A stretch of DNA of 64,000 bases, from the NCBI RefSeq assembly GCF_013085465.1, contig NZ_CP049838.1, forward strand, positions 7,812,001 to 7,876,000. Reading direction: 5' to 3'. Both the position numbers and the translations under genes were made by a program. The DNA comes from Streptomyces asoensis (lineage in GTDB: Bacteria; Actinomycetota; Actinomycetes; Streptomycetales; Streptomycetaceae). Positions 26,811 to 35,400 of this stretch are shown here, one piece after another (the stretch's first letter is position 1; each line of letters starts with the position of its first letter). A model generated the notes under the pieces. It saw only the letters and a list, made by a program, of their open reading frames with translations. It did not search any database and was not told where the DNA came from.

Positions 26811-29734
26811 GGGGTCGCTCCCGCGGGAGTCAGGGCGGCGTCCGGTGCCGCGCAGCCGTAGGTGTGGGTGCCGGACCCGGCGTGGTGCCGGGCGCCGTCG
26901 GGCAGGACGACGTGCGCGGTGGTGCCGGGCGGCACGGCGACGGAGAGGTGGAAGCGGCCGTCCTCGATGTGCCAGGACGAGCGGATCGGCCCGTACGGCG
27001 AGTGGTGTTCGGCCCGGGCCCGGGTCAGGCCCCCGCCGGGGCGGGGCGCCACGGTGAAGCGGCGGTAGCCCGGAGCGTCCTCGTCGGGCCTGATCCCGGC
27101 CGTGCAGCGGTGCAGGAAGGAGACGACCGCGCCCTTCGAGTAGTGGTTGAGGGAGTCGTGCGGGGTGCCGTCCGCGCCGACGCCGTCCCAGTGCTCCCAG
27201 ACGGTCGTCGCACCCCGGTCGATCATGTGGAGCCAGGACGGGGCGGTGTCCTGGAGCAGCAGCTCGTACGCGACGTCCAGATGTCCGGAGCCGGCGAGCA
27301 CGGGCAGCAGGTCCGGTGTGGCGAGGAAGCCGGTGCCGAGGTGCGTGTCCGCGGCGCGGACGAGTTCCACCAGCCGTTCGGCGGTCCGGGCCCGCAGTCC
27401 GGCCGGGACCAGATCGAAGGCGAGCGCCCGCACATGGTGGGCCTGGGTGTCCGGGCGCAGCGAGCCGTCGGCCGCGATGAACTCCGTCCGCCAGGCGGCG
27501 CGCACCCGCTCGCTCAGTTCCCGGTAGCGGTCGGCGTCCTCGTCACGGCCCAGGACGCGGGCGATGCGCGCCGCCAGCCGGGTGGAGTGGGCGAAGTAGG
27601 CGGTGGCGACGTCCGCCTTGTCCAGGGCCGCGTACCCCTCCAGGTCGCCGATGTGTTCACCGGGCACGAGCCACTCGCCCCAGTGGAACCCGGTGTCCCA
27701 CAGATACCGTTCGTGCGGCGCCGGGCGGGGGGAGCGCCGGATCCGGTCCGGGTGGCGCTCCTCGCGGGCGGCCCGTTCGACCCGGCCGAGCCAGGCGGTC
27801 ATGGCCGGCCACAGCTCCTCCAGGATCCCGGGGTCGCCGTAGGCCAGGTACAGCTGCCAGGGCACGATGACCACCGCGTCGCCCCAGCCGGCGGAGCCGT
27901 TGAGATGCGCCACCGGACCCTTGGGACCCTCGGTGCGGCAGGCCGGTGAGATGTTGGCGACGGTGCCGTCCGGCCACTGGTCGGCGGCGACGTCGCGCAG
28001 CCACTTCACCGAGAAGCCCGACACGTCGTAGAGGAAGGCGGCGGTCGGCACGAACAGCTGCCAGTCCCCTGTCCAGCCGGCGCGTTCGCGGGTGGGGCAG
28101 TCCGTGGGGATGTCGCAGACGTTGCCGCGCAGACCCCACCGGGCTGCCTCGTGCAGCCGGGTGACCCGCTCGTCGTCGCAGTCGAACCAGCCGGTCCGCC
28201 GCAGGTCGGAGTGGACGACCACGCCGCGCAGGTCATCGGCGGTCAGCTCGCCGGGATGGCCCTCGACGCGGACGTAGCGGAAGCCGTGCGTGGTGTGCCG
28301 CGGTTCGAAGGCCTCACCGGGCCGGCCGGCCGAGACGACCCGGTCGACCTGGCCGGCGGGGAGCGGCTCGGGCAGGAACGGCATGTCCACGCGGAGGTGA
28401 TCCGTCGTCACATCGCCGTCGGGGCCCAGGGACTCGCCGTGCGTGAGGGTGAGGTGGGTGCCCATCGGACCGAGGTCGGTCAGCCGCACCCAGCCGTTGA
28501 TGTTCTGGCCGAGGTCGAAGACCTGCCGGTCGGGGCGCGGGCGGGTCACGGAGACCGGGGCGAGTTCCTCGACGCGCCGCACGGGCGGGGCGGGTGAGGC
28601 GACCAGTCCGGCGTGTCCGTGGTCGGCGACCTCCACCGGCGTCCACGCCGCGTCGTCGTACCCCGGCCGGTCCCAGCCGACGGGGGTGCGGCGCAGATCG
28701 GTGAACTGCCCCGCGATCAGGTCGGCGGCCACGATCGGCCCGGGAGCCCAGCGCCAGTGGCGGTCGGTGGACACGACGGACGTGGTGCCGTCGGCGTGCT
28801 CGAGGTGCAGCTGCGCCAGGAACGAGACCCGCTCGCCCCACTGGTCGTGGGCCCGGGTGACCCCGACCTGCCCGCGGAACCAGCCGTCGGACAGCACCGC
28901 CCCCAGGGCGTTCTCGCCCTCCCGCAGCAGCGCCGTCACGTCGTACGCCTGCACCTGGAGGCGTACGTCGTACTGCGTGAAGCCCGGTGTCAGCTCGGCG
29001 TCCCCGACCCGCTCCCCGTTGAGGAAGACCTCGTAGAGACCCTGCGCGGTGGCGTAGAGCCGGGCCCGGCGGACCGGGGAACCCGCGGTGAACGCCGTGC
29101 GCAGCAGCGGAGCGGGCCGGCGCCCGGCGGGCGGCCCACCGGACACGGGCCCACCGGACACGGGCCCACCGGATTCGCCGGACACGGGTTTGCCGGCCAC
29201 GCCGGGTCCGCCCGGTCCGCCTGGCACGGGTTCACCGGGTTCGCCGGGCACACCCGCCTCGTCTGAGACGGGTTCACCGGGTTCGCCGGGCACACCCGCC
29301 TCGTCTGAGACGGGTTCACCGGGTTCGCCGGGCACACCCGCCTCGTCTGAGACGGGTTCACCGGGCAGGCCGGGCACACCGGGTTCGCCGGGTACGACCG
29401 GCTCGATCCACCGTGCCTGCCAGTCGGCGGGATCCAGCAGGCCGGTCTCGAACCAGGCCTCCCGCGACCACGCGCTCTCGCCGAGGTCGGTCCAGACCTT
29501 GACCCGCCAGGTGATCCGCTCCCCGGAGCCGGGCGGCGGCCCGCCGTACGGCACGTGCGTGCTGTCGGCGGAGTCGACACGGCCGGAGTCCCAGCCCGTG
29601 CTCGTGCCGACGCGGTACGCGAACTGCTCGCGTGAGCCGGGCGGCAGCCACCAGGACAGCCGGGGGCGGCGGTTGCCGAGGCCCAGCGGCTGTTCCAGCT
29701 CGTCGGCACGCAGACAGGTGGGAGCGGCGTTCAT
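26807..29734 (-). CDS. GH78 alpha-L-rhamnosidase with repeat-rich insert
   Basis: A 975-aa cytoplasmic glycosidase (no signal peptide). Domains in order: N-terminal Ig-like domain (about 10-110), a Gly/Pro/Glu-rich insert (about 115-205), the beta-sandwich with GLYEVFLNGERVGD, a second beta domain, the (alpha/alpha)6 catalytic barrel with the acid motif DCPTRERAGWTGD (about 540-552) and the WDTGFHWGEWL base region (about 680), and a C-terminal beta domain. It would remove rhamnose from glycosides such as quercitrin after uptake. ATG at 29734 was chosen; a TTG four codons earlier is possible. The insert contains three perfect 42-bp repeats. Confidence 0.9.
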   Translation of the reverse strand: MNAAPTCLRADELEQPLGLGNRRPRLSWWLPPGSREQFAYRVGTSTGWDSGRVDSADSTHVPYGGPPPGSGERITWRVKVWTDLGESAWSREAWFETGLLDPADWQARWIEPVVPGEPGVPGLPGEPVSDEAGVPGEPGEPVSDEAGVPGEPGEPVSDEAGVPGEPGEPVPGGPGGPGVAGKPVSGESGGPVSGGPVSGGPPAGRRPAPLLRTAFTAGSPVRRARLYATAQGLYEVFLNGERVGDAELTPGFTQYDVRLQVQAYDVTALLREGENALGAVLSDGWFRGQVGVTRAHDQWGERVSFLAQLHLEHADGTTSVVSTDRHWRWAPGPIVAADLIAGQFTDLRRTPVGWDRPGYDDAAWTPVEVADHGHAGLVASPAPPVRRVEELAPVSVTRPRPDRQVFDLGQNINGWVRLTDLGPMGTHLTLTHGESLGPDGDVTTDHLRVDMPFLPEPLPAGQVDRVVSAGRPGEAFEPRHTTHGFRYVRVEGHPGELTADDLRGVVVHSDLRRTGWFDCDDERVTRLHEAARWGLRGNVCDIPTDCPTRERAGWTGDWQLFVPTAAFLYDVSGFSVKWLRDVAADQWPDGTVANISPACRTEGPKGPVAHLNGSAGWGDAVVIVPWQLYLAYGDPGILEELWPAMTAWLGRVERAAREERHPDRIRRSPRPAPHERYLWDTGFHWGEWLVPGEHIGDLEGYAALDKADVATAYFAHSTRLAARIARVLGRDEDADRYRELSERVRAAWRTEFIAADGSLRPDTQAHHVRALAFDLVPAGLRARTAERLVELVRAADTHLGTGFLATPDLLPVLAGSGHLDVAYELLLQDTAPSWLHMIDRGATTVWEHWDGVGADGTPHDSLNHYSKGAVVSFLHRCTAGIRPDEDAPGYRRFTVAPRPGGGLTRARAEHHSPYGPIRSSWHIEDGRFHLSVAVPPGTTAHVVLPDGARHHAGSGTHTYGCAAPDAALTPAGATP
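29120..29380. repeat. In-frame tandem repeats in the rhamnosidase gene
   Basis: Three perfect 42-bp units lie at 29228-29269, 29270-29311 and 29312-29353, followed by a partial fourth. Each encodes 14 residues (GVPGEPGEPVSDEA). Upstream on the + strand, shorter units of the form GGGCCCACCGGACAC repeat at about 29130-29180. All lengths are multiples of three, so copy number can change without breaking the frame. The encoded sequence is Gly/Pro-rich and partly collagen-like. Confidence 0.9.
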
Positions 29735-29761
29735 ACAGGTGACCAAACGTTCGAGGAGGAG

Positions 29762-30682
29762 TCAGGCCGGGGCGGGAAGCCCGAGGTGGCCGCAGACCTG
29801 GGCGGCGAACTCCAGGGCTTCGGCGAACACGGTCTCCGGATCGGGCAGCCCGGCCCAGAGGTGATCCGCGCCGTCGACCAGGCGCAGGCTCACCCGGCAC
29901 CCGTGGGCGCGCAGGGCCGCGGCGAGCTGTTCGCTCTGGCCGCTGGGGACGAACCGGTCGGCGGTGCCGTGGGCGAGCAGGAAGGGCGGGGCGGCGGCGG
30001 ACACATGGCTCACCGGGCTCGCCGCGGCGGCGCGCTCCGGCGCCGCCGGTACGGGTGCGCCGAGGAGCAGCGCCTCCCGCGAGTCCACGGCGTCCGGGGC
30101 GCTCACCGCGTCGGGCCGGGACTGGCGCTGCATGGTGCGCAGGTCCGCGGGCCCGTACCAGTCGACGACCCCGGCGACTCTCACGCCCGGACCGGGCTCT
30201 CCGACATCGCCCTCCCACTCGGGCCTGGCGTCGGTCAGCGCGAGCAGGGCCGCGAGATGACCACCCGCCGACTCGCCCCACAGCACGACCCGTCCGGCGT
30301 CGAGCCCCAGTGTGTCGGCGTGCGCGCGCAGCCAGCGCAGCGCGGCCTTGCCGTCGTGCAGCTGGGCCGGGAAGACGGCCTCGCCGCTGAGCCGGTAGTC
30401 GAGGGAGGCGACCGCGAAGCCCGCCCGGACGAGCCGGTCGAACGGCCCGACCGGCCACCCGGCGAAGGCCGGGCCGAACCGGTCCCGCCGTCCGGTCCGC
30501 CAGCCGCCGCCGTGCACGAAGACGACCACCGGGACCGGGCGCTCCGGATCGCGCGCGGGGCGGTACAGGTCGAGCAGCAGCGGCCGGAATCCGGCCGGTG
30601 AGCCGTACTCGACCCCCCGGAGCACGCGGGCGCCGGCGGCCGTGGTCTGCTCCGCCGGGAGGGCGGAAGCGTTCGCCGCCAT
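29762..30682 (-). CDS. Alpha/beta-hydrolase (esterase), candidate depside hydrolase
   Basis: A 306-aa esterase of the BD-FAE/hormone-sensitive-lipase-like group. The oxyanion motif is HGGGW (57-61), the nucleophile S138 lies in GESAG, and the catalytic His is in GADHLW (about 278). No signal peptide. It lies between the quercetinase and rhamnosidase genes, with one base between its ATG and the upstream stop. In a flavonol pathway the depside released by quercetinase must be hydrolysed to protocatechuate and 2,4,6-trihydroxybenzoate, and this protein is the natural candidate. That role is inferred from context. Confidence 0.82.
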   Translation of the reverse strand: MAANASALPAEQTTAAGARVLRGVEYGSPAGFRPLLLDLYRPARDPERPVPVVVFVHGGGWRTGRRDRFGPAFAGWPVGPFDRLVRAGFAVASLDYRLSGEAVFPAQLHDGKAALRWLRAHADTLGLDAGRVVLWGESAGGHLAALLALTDARPEWEGDVGEPGPGVRVAGVVDWYGPADLRTMQRQSRPDAVSAPDAVDSREALLLGAPVPAAPERAAAASPVSHVSAAAPPFLLAHGTADRFVPSGQSEQLAAALRAHGCRVSLRLVDGADHLWAGLPDPETVFAEALEFAAQVCGHLGLPAPA

Positions 30683-30683
30683 G

Positions 30684-31232
30684 TCAGCCGTCCAGGGGAC
30701 GGAGGTCGAACCGGAACTCCTGCCGGTGCTCGCGGGCGACCCGGGCCAGCTGCTCGTGGGAGGGGATGTAGGGCGGGTGCGGAAGCTCCGGCGATTCCGT
30801 GCGGGTCCCGGCCGAGCCGAAGAACCGCTCGAAGCCGCCGCTGGACGCGCCCATGATCTTCGTGTCGTCGGCCTCGACCCGGAAGGTGTGCAGGCAGCCG
30901 GCGGGCACGTAGCCGAAGTCGCCGGGCTTCAGGAGCTTCTCGTACGTCTCCCCGTCGCCGTCCTGGATCCACACCCGGGCGCGGCCGGAGAGCAGATAGA
31001 AGGTCTCGTGCACGTCGGCGTGGCTGTGGGTGGGGATCGCGTCGCCCTTGGGAGCCGCGTAGGTGAAGAGGCCGAACTGGCCTGCGGTCTCGTCCTCGCT
31101 GAGCAGAACGGTGATGAGGGCGTCGAACAGGTGGGCCCGCTCGCCCTCTCCGGCTTCCAGGAAGAAGGGCACCGGCTTCCCCGGCAGGGGGAGGCGCTTC
31201 GCACCGCCGCTCTGGGCGAACTCCGCAGTCAT
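30684..31232 (-). CDS. queD: Quercetin 2,3-dioxygenase (monocupin quercetinase)
   Basis: A 182-aa single-domain cupin. The metal ligands are H69 and H71 in PTHSHADVHETF, E76, and H115 in PAGCLHTFR. These residues, their exact numbering and the flanking blocks (GKPVPFFLEAGEGERAHLF, KLLKPGDFGYVP, GGFERFF) match what is known of the nickel/cobalt QueD quercetinase of Streptomyces sp. FLA. It opens the C-ring of flavonols with oxygen, giving carbon monoxide and a depside. The ATG follows GAGGAG at a good distance. First gene of the six-gene operon. Identification is strong; activity on quercetin itself remains to be shown. Confidence 0.85.
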   Translation of the reverse strand: MTAEFAQSGGAKRLPLPGKPVPFFLEAGEGERAHLFDALITVLLSEDETAGQFGLFTYAAPKGDAIPTHSHADVHETFYLLSGRARVWIQDGDGETYEKLLKPGDFGYVPAGCLHTFRVEADDTKIMGASSGGFERFFGSAGTRTESPELPHPPYIPSHEQLARVAREHRQEFRFDLRPLDG

Positions 31233-31350
31233 GAGGTCTCCTCGGAAATCTGATCGGCTCTGCCCGAGGCGGGCAACCCGTCGAGGTGGGCCGTACGAAC
31301 GGGTGCCGTAGGGACGGGTGCCGTAAGGATGGGGTCGGCCACCACCGTCC

Positions 31351-31403
31351 CACCAGGCGGAATTCCATTGAATGGCATGCGATCGAAACCTGGACGCAAT
31401 GCG
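31351..31403. promoter_or_regulatory. Duplicated operator block, copy 1 (quercetinase/IclR)
   Basis: A 53-bp block that is 45/53 identical, without gaps, to 33961-34013. Its core is the palindrome CCATT-G-AATGG at 31365-31375. It lies between the divergent quercetinase operon (start 31232) and the IclR gene (start 31436), starting 119 bp from the former. It is the likely IclR-family operator and may include the leftward promoter. Confidence 0.75.
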
Positions 31404-31435
31404 TTTGCGGCCGCCGGGTGGGTCACACTGCACGG

Positions 31436-32272
31436 GTGACGAACAACGCGGGCACGTCCGGTGCCGCCGCCCGGGGAAGGCGGCCGCCACAGGGCGAGCC
31501 GGTGATCGACCGTGCGTTCGCGCTGCTCACGGCCTTCTCCGAGGACCGTCGCTCGCTGACCCTCGCCGAGCTCAGCCGCGTCACGGACACGCCGCCGAGT
31601 ACGACGCTACGCCTGGCCCGGCGGCTCGTGCACTGGGGCGCTCTGGAGCGGGACGCCGACGGCCGCTACGTCGTGGGCCTGCGGCTGTGGGAGGTGGCCT
31701 CGCTGGCGCCGCGCGCGCACGGGCTGCGCAGGGTGGCGCTGCCGTACATGGAGGATCTGTACGAGGCGACCCACCAGCACGTCCTGCTGGCCGTACGGGA
31801 CGGCACGGACGCGTTGCTCGTCGAGCGGCTGTCGGCCCACACCGCCATCGACGTGCTGTACCGGGTGGGCGGCCGGCTGCCGCTGCACTCCACGGGCGTC
31901 GGTCTGGTGCTGCTGGCGCACGCCGGACCCGACTTCCAGGACGAGATCCTCGCGCGGGCCCTGACGCACGAGCCGGAGGGCGTGCCGCTGTCCTCCGCCG
32001 CGCTACGGCGTTCCCTCGCCGAGATCCGCAGCACCGGGGTGGCCGTCGTCAACCGCGCGGAGCCCGTCCCGCTGCACGCCGTGGCGGCACCCGTGCGAGG
32101 GGCCGACGGGGAGGTCGTCGCGGCGCTGTCGGTCGTCGTACCGGCCGGCCACGCGGAGCCCCGCGTGCTCGCCCCGGCTCTGCGCGCGACGGCCCGGGCC
32201 CTGTCCCGCAGCCTCGGCGCCGTCACGGCCCCGCCGGCTCCGGCGCAGGGCGGCCTCCGCCGACGGCAGTGA
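31436..32272 (+). CDS. IclR family transcriptional regulator
   Basis: A 278-aa IclR protein. The N-terminal winged helix (about 22-85) starts with GEPVIDRAFALLTAFSEDRR and has LAELSRVTDTPPSTTLRLAR. The C-terminal effector-binding GAF-like domain covers about 100-265 (ATHQHVLLAVRDGTDALLVE, AVAAPVRGADGEVVAALSVV). It is divergent from the quercetinase operon and convergent with the MFS gene, both preceded by the same operator block. It most likely controls both in response to a phenolic intermediate. GTG at 31436 has no ribosome site and lies close to a CACACT -10-like element, so translation may be leaderless. Confidence 0.87.
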   Translation: MTNNAGTSGAAARGRRPPQGEPVIDRAFALLTAFSEDRRSLTLAELSRVTDTPPSTTLRLARRLVHWGALERDADGRYVVGLRLWEVASLAPRAHGLRRVALPYMEDLYEATHQHVLLAVRDGTDALLVERLSAHTAIDVLYRVGGRLPLHSTGVGLVLLAHAGPDFQDEILARALTHEPEGVPLSSAALRRSLAEIRSTGVAVVNRAEPVPLHAVAAPVRGADGEVVAALSVVVPAGHAEPRVLAPALRATARALSRSLGAVTAPPAPAQGGLRRRQ

Positions 32273-32370
32273 AGCCCGGAGCGCATCCCCGGCGAGGCAA
32301 CGTCGTCGCCCCCCGCCCTGGGACTCGGCGGGGGGGGCGACGGTGGCGGTGCGGCTCGGTCGGGAGGCCG

Positions 32371-33840
32371 TCAGGAGGCGGGGGCCCCGTCGCTCTCCGC
32401 CGGATCCCGCGGTGCCGGGATGAACAGGGACACCGCCAGCGCCGCCAGCAGGATCAGCGCTCCGGTCCAGAAGACCCAGGTGTAGCCGGCGTCCAGGTAG
32501 AAGGCGGTGCCCTTCAGAACCGTGCTGTGCGCGGCGAGGACGGCGAAGCACACGGCGGGGACGACCGTGCCGAAGAAGTTGAAGAGCATCTGCATCAGGC
32601 CGCTGCCCTGCCCCTGCTCCTCCACCGAGACCACGCCGAGGACCAGCACGGGAGCGATGGAGACGATGAGTCCGGTGCCGAGGTTGGCCAGACACGCCGT
32701 CAGGACGAGCTCGGTGGCATCGGCGTGGAAGAGGCCCATCAGCCCGTATCCCGCCGCGCCCAGCCCCAGTCCGACCCCCCACAGCAGGCGGGCGTCGGCC
32801 TTGCGCAGCAGCCGGCCGGCGGCGAATCCGGTGCCCAGCATGACCAGGTTCCAGGTCAGACCGATCCGCGCGTTGTGCGTGCTGGTCCAGCCCAGTCCGT
32901 CGGAGACCCCGGGGATGGCGGGGTAGAGGGCCAGCAGGATGCCCATGGAGGCCATCGCCAGCGCGGTGGCCTGGCCCACGGCCGCGGCGCTCACGGTCAG
33001 CGCGACCGGCCGCCGGCCGAGCACGCGCAGATCGAGGATCGGATGGGCGCTGTTGCGCTCGACGAGGACGAAGGCGACGAGCGCCAGCAGTCCGCCGGCC
33101 GTCCAGCCGAGGGTCGCACCGCTGGTCCAGCCCCAGCTCCCTCCCTGGCCGACCGCGTAGACCACGGCCGTCAGGCCGCCGCCGAGCAGCGTTCCGCCCA
33201 GCCAGTCGAAGCCGTTCTGGAAGTCGTGCCGCGGGGTCTCGGGCACCAGCAGGGCCACCAGGACGAACGCCACCGCGGTCGCCCCGGCGATGAACCACAG
33301 CGCGGCCCGGTAACCCCCGGCGTCGATCAGCCAACCGGCGAGCAACGGCCCCACCACACCCACCAGACCCATGCTGCCGCCGAGGATCGCGCTGGCCTGC
33401 TTCACCATCCGGGCGGGGAAGAGGTCACGCACGGCGGGGAAGGACAGGGCGGCGAACGGGGCGTAACAAGCGGCGATGCCCCGGCCGACCAGCAGCAGCC
33501 AGAAGCTGCCCGCCATGGCCGCGACGATGTCGCCGACGACCCCGAGGCCGATCATGGCGAGCATGATCCGCCGCCGTCCGTAGCGGTCACCCGCCTTGAT
33601 GACGAACGGGATGAGCAGGGTCGACACCATGGTGACGATCAGCGAGAACCAGGCGACCTGGGTGGTGTGGAAGCGTTGCGCGATGTCGGCCGTCGTGTTG
33701 GCCGTGACGATGCCGGCGACGGCCAGCAGCTGCGTCGGCCAGATCAGGGCCACCAGCAAGGCCACCAGCCGGCGGTTCCAGCGTTCGGAGGTCCGGGCGG
33801 ACGATGCCGTGAGCGAGGGGCCTGGAGACGTCGATGTCAC
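32371..33840 (-). CDS. MFS transporter, candidate flavonoid/aromatic importer
   Basis: A 489-aa transporter with 12-14 hydrophobic segments. The conserved loop between helices 2 and 3 reads GDRYGRRRIML. The overall order is that of the EmrB/QacA-like (DHA2) group, which are mostly exporters, so direction is open. The GTG at 33840 has a near-perfect AAGGAG seven bases upstream, and the frame before it lacks homology. The operator block shared with the quercetinase operon begins 121 bp upstream, so the transporter is probably co-induced and handles the glycoside, aglycone or a product. Confidence 0.85.
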   Translation of the reverse strand: MTSTSPGPSLTASSARTSERWNRRLVALLVALIWPTQLLAVAGIVTANTTADIAQRFHTTQVAWFSLIVTMVSTLLIPFVIKAGDRYGRRRIMLAMIGLGVVGDIVAAMAGSFWLLLVGRGIAACYAPFAALSFPAVRDLFPARMVKQASAILGGSMGLVGVVGPLLAGWLIDAGGYRAALWFIAGATAVAFVLVALLVPETPRHDFQNGFDWLGGTLLGGGLTAVVYAVGQGGSWGWTSGATLGWTAGGLLALVAFVLVERNSAHPILDLRVLGRRPVALTVSAAAVGQATALAMASMGILLALYPAIPGVSDGLGWTSTHNARIGLTWNLVMLGTGFAAGRLLRKADARLLWGVGLGLGAAGYGLMGLFHADATELVLTACLANLGTGLIVSIAPVLVLGVVSVEEQGQGSGLMQMLFNFFGTVVPAVCFAVLAAHSTVLKGTAFYLDAGYTWVFWTGALILLAALAVSLFIPAPRDPAESDGAPAS

Positions 33841-33960
33841 GCAGCCGCTCCTTTCGCGAGCCGGGCGGGAAGGGCAGAACGCTCGGGAGCGGCATCTCCG
33901 ACACATGGCGGTCGGCCCCCCACGAGGCGTGCGGCAAGAATGAGCGTCCACCGCGATGGC

Positions 33961-34013
33961 CACCAGGCAGATTTCCATTGAATGGCACGCGACCGAAACG
34001 TGCCCGCAACGCG
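33961..34013. promoter_or_regulatory. Duplicated operator block, copy 2 (MFS transporter)
   Basis: Ungapped 45/53 identity with 31351-31403. The palindrome CCATT-G-AATGG lies at 33975-33985. It begins 121 bp upstream of the MFS start, the same spacing as copy 1 to the quercetinase start, and about 120 bp from the divergent winged-helix gene. Confidence 0.75.
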
Positions 34014-34134
34014 TGATCGCCGACCGGGCGGGTCCGCCGGACCGGGCGCCGGACGCCTTCCGTCCGCGCCCGCAGGTGCGCCCGCGACTGTGTTGCGGAC
34101 GGAAGGTGTCCGCAAGCCCCGCTACGTTGCGTAC

Positions 34135-35244
34135 ATGACGAAGACGACGTACCCGGCGGGCCCCGTGCTCGGCGCTCGTGCCCTCAACCGCGCCACTCTC
34201 GACCGGCAGTTGCTGCTGCGGCCGTCGTCGATGTCCGCCGGGGCCGCCGTGGAGCATCTGCTCGGGCTCCAGGCGCAGAACGTGAAGCCGCCGTACTACG
34301 CGCTGGCCGCCCGTCTCGACGGCTTCGTGCCCGAGGAGTTGTCGACGCTGATGACCGGCCGGGAGGCGGTCCGTATCGTCAGCATGCGTTCCACCATCCA
34401 CACCCACACCGCCGACGACTGCCTGACGCTCCGGCCGTTCGTCCAGCCCGCCCGCGACCGTGAGCTGACGTACTTCCGCAAGGGCCTCACCGGAGTCGAC
34501 CTCGACCGGCTCGCCGCCCTCGCCCGCGACCTCGTCGAGGCCGAGCCGCGCACCATGAAGCAGCTGCGCGAGGCCCTCTCCGCCGAGTGGCCGGACGCCG
34601 ACCCCCAGTCCCTCGCCGTCGCCGCCCGCTGCCGTCTGCCCCTCGTCCAGGTCACCCCGCGCGGACTGTGGGGCAGGAGCGGGCAGGTCGCGCTCACCAC
34701 CGCCGAGCACTGGCTGGGCCGGCCCGCGCAACCCGCCCCGACGGCGGACTCCGTGGTCCTGCGCTATCTGGCCGCCTTCGGCCCGGCCTCCGTCAAGGAC
34801 ATGCAGACCTGGGCCGGCCTGACCCGGCTGCGCGACGCCTTCGAACGCCTCCGCCCGCGCCTCCTCACCTTCCGGGACGAGCACGGCGTCGAGCTCTTCG
34901 ACCTCCCCGACGCGCCGCGCCCCGACCCGCACACCCCGGCCCCGCCCCGCTTCCTCCCCGAGTTCGACAACCTCCTCCTCTCCCACGCCGACCGCACCCG
35001 GGTCGTCCCGGCCGAGTACTGGGGCCGCTCCTGGCAGGGCAATCAGGCGTACTGCACCCTCCTCGTCGACGGCTTCCTGGCGGGCCTGTGGAAACTGGAG
35101 CAGGAAGCCCTGGTCGTCGAGCCCTTCGGCACCCTCAGCAGGGCCCAGCGGCAGGACGTGGCCGCCGAGGGCGAGCGGATGCTGGCCACCATGCACCCGG
35201 GGCAGTCCTACGACATCCGGTTCGGGACCGTCGTACGGTCGTGA
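34135..35244 (+). CDS. Winged-helix DNA-binding domain protein (HTH_42/YcaQ-like)
   Basis: A 369-aa protein of the winged helix DNA-binding domain-containing group widespread in Streptomyces. The N-terminal segment LNRATLDRQLLLRP and LLGLQAQNVKPPYYALAARL is typical, as is the later FGPASVKDMQTWAGL and the C-terminal FLPEFDNLLLSHADRTR. The E. coli relative YcaQ is a DNA glycosylase acting on crosslinks; whether this branch shares that activity is unclear. A TACGTT element ends 6 bases before the ATG and there is no ribosome site, so the mRNA may be leaderless. Confidence 0.78.
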   Translation: MTKTTYPAGPVLGARALNRATLDRQLLLRPSSMSAGAAVEHLLGLQAQNVKPPYYALAARLDGFVPEELSTLMTGREAVRIVSMRSTIHTHTADDCLTLRPFVQPARDRELTYFRKGLTGVDLDRLAALARDLVEAEPRTMKQLREALSAEWPDADPQSLAVAARCRLPLVQVTPRGLWGRSGQVALTTAEHWLGRPAQPAPTADSVVLRYLAAFGPASVKDMQTWAGLTRLRDAFERLRPRLLTFRDEHGVELFDLPDAPRPDPHTPAPPRFLPEFDNLLLSHADRTRVVPAEYWGRSWQGNQAYCTLLVDGFLAGLWKLEQEALVVEPFGTLSRAQRQDVAAEGERMLATMHPGQSYDIRFGTVVRS

Positions 35245-35269
35245 CCGCCGCGCTCCGCCGACAGACGAG

Positions 35270-35298
35270 AAGCCCCCACCGGCGACCGGTGAGGGCTT
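35270..35298. terminator. Hairpin between convergent genes (first)
   Basis: Stem 35270-35282 pairs with 35286-35298 in 12 of 13 positions around a CGA loop, 26 bp after the winged-helix gene stop. It probably terminates the rightward transcript. Confidence 0.7.
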
Positions 35299-35303
35299 GG
35301 ATA

Positions 35304-35344
35304 GGGGGCGCTGCGGGCCGCTCGTGGAGGCTCGCAGCGCCCCC
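35304..35344. terminator. Hairpin between convergent genes (second)
   Basis: GGGGGCGCTGCG (35304-35315) pairs perfectly with CGCAGCGCCCCC (35333-35344) around a 17-base loop. It lies between convergent stops at 35244 and 35401 and can serve the leftward protease transcript, making a two-way terminator with the neighbouring hairpin. Confidence 0.7.
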
Positions 35345-35400
35345 CGGTCTTTCCCTGAGGGGTACTCAGGAGTTCTCGGAGACTGCTACGCGGTGACGGG

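Noticed and set aside
31372..33981. 869-codon + strand ORF across the IclR and MFS region
   Set aside because: It runs out of frame with the IclR gene and antisense to the MFS gene.
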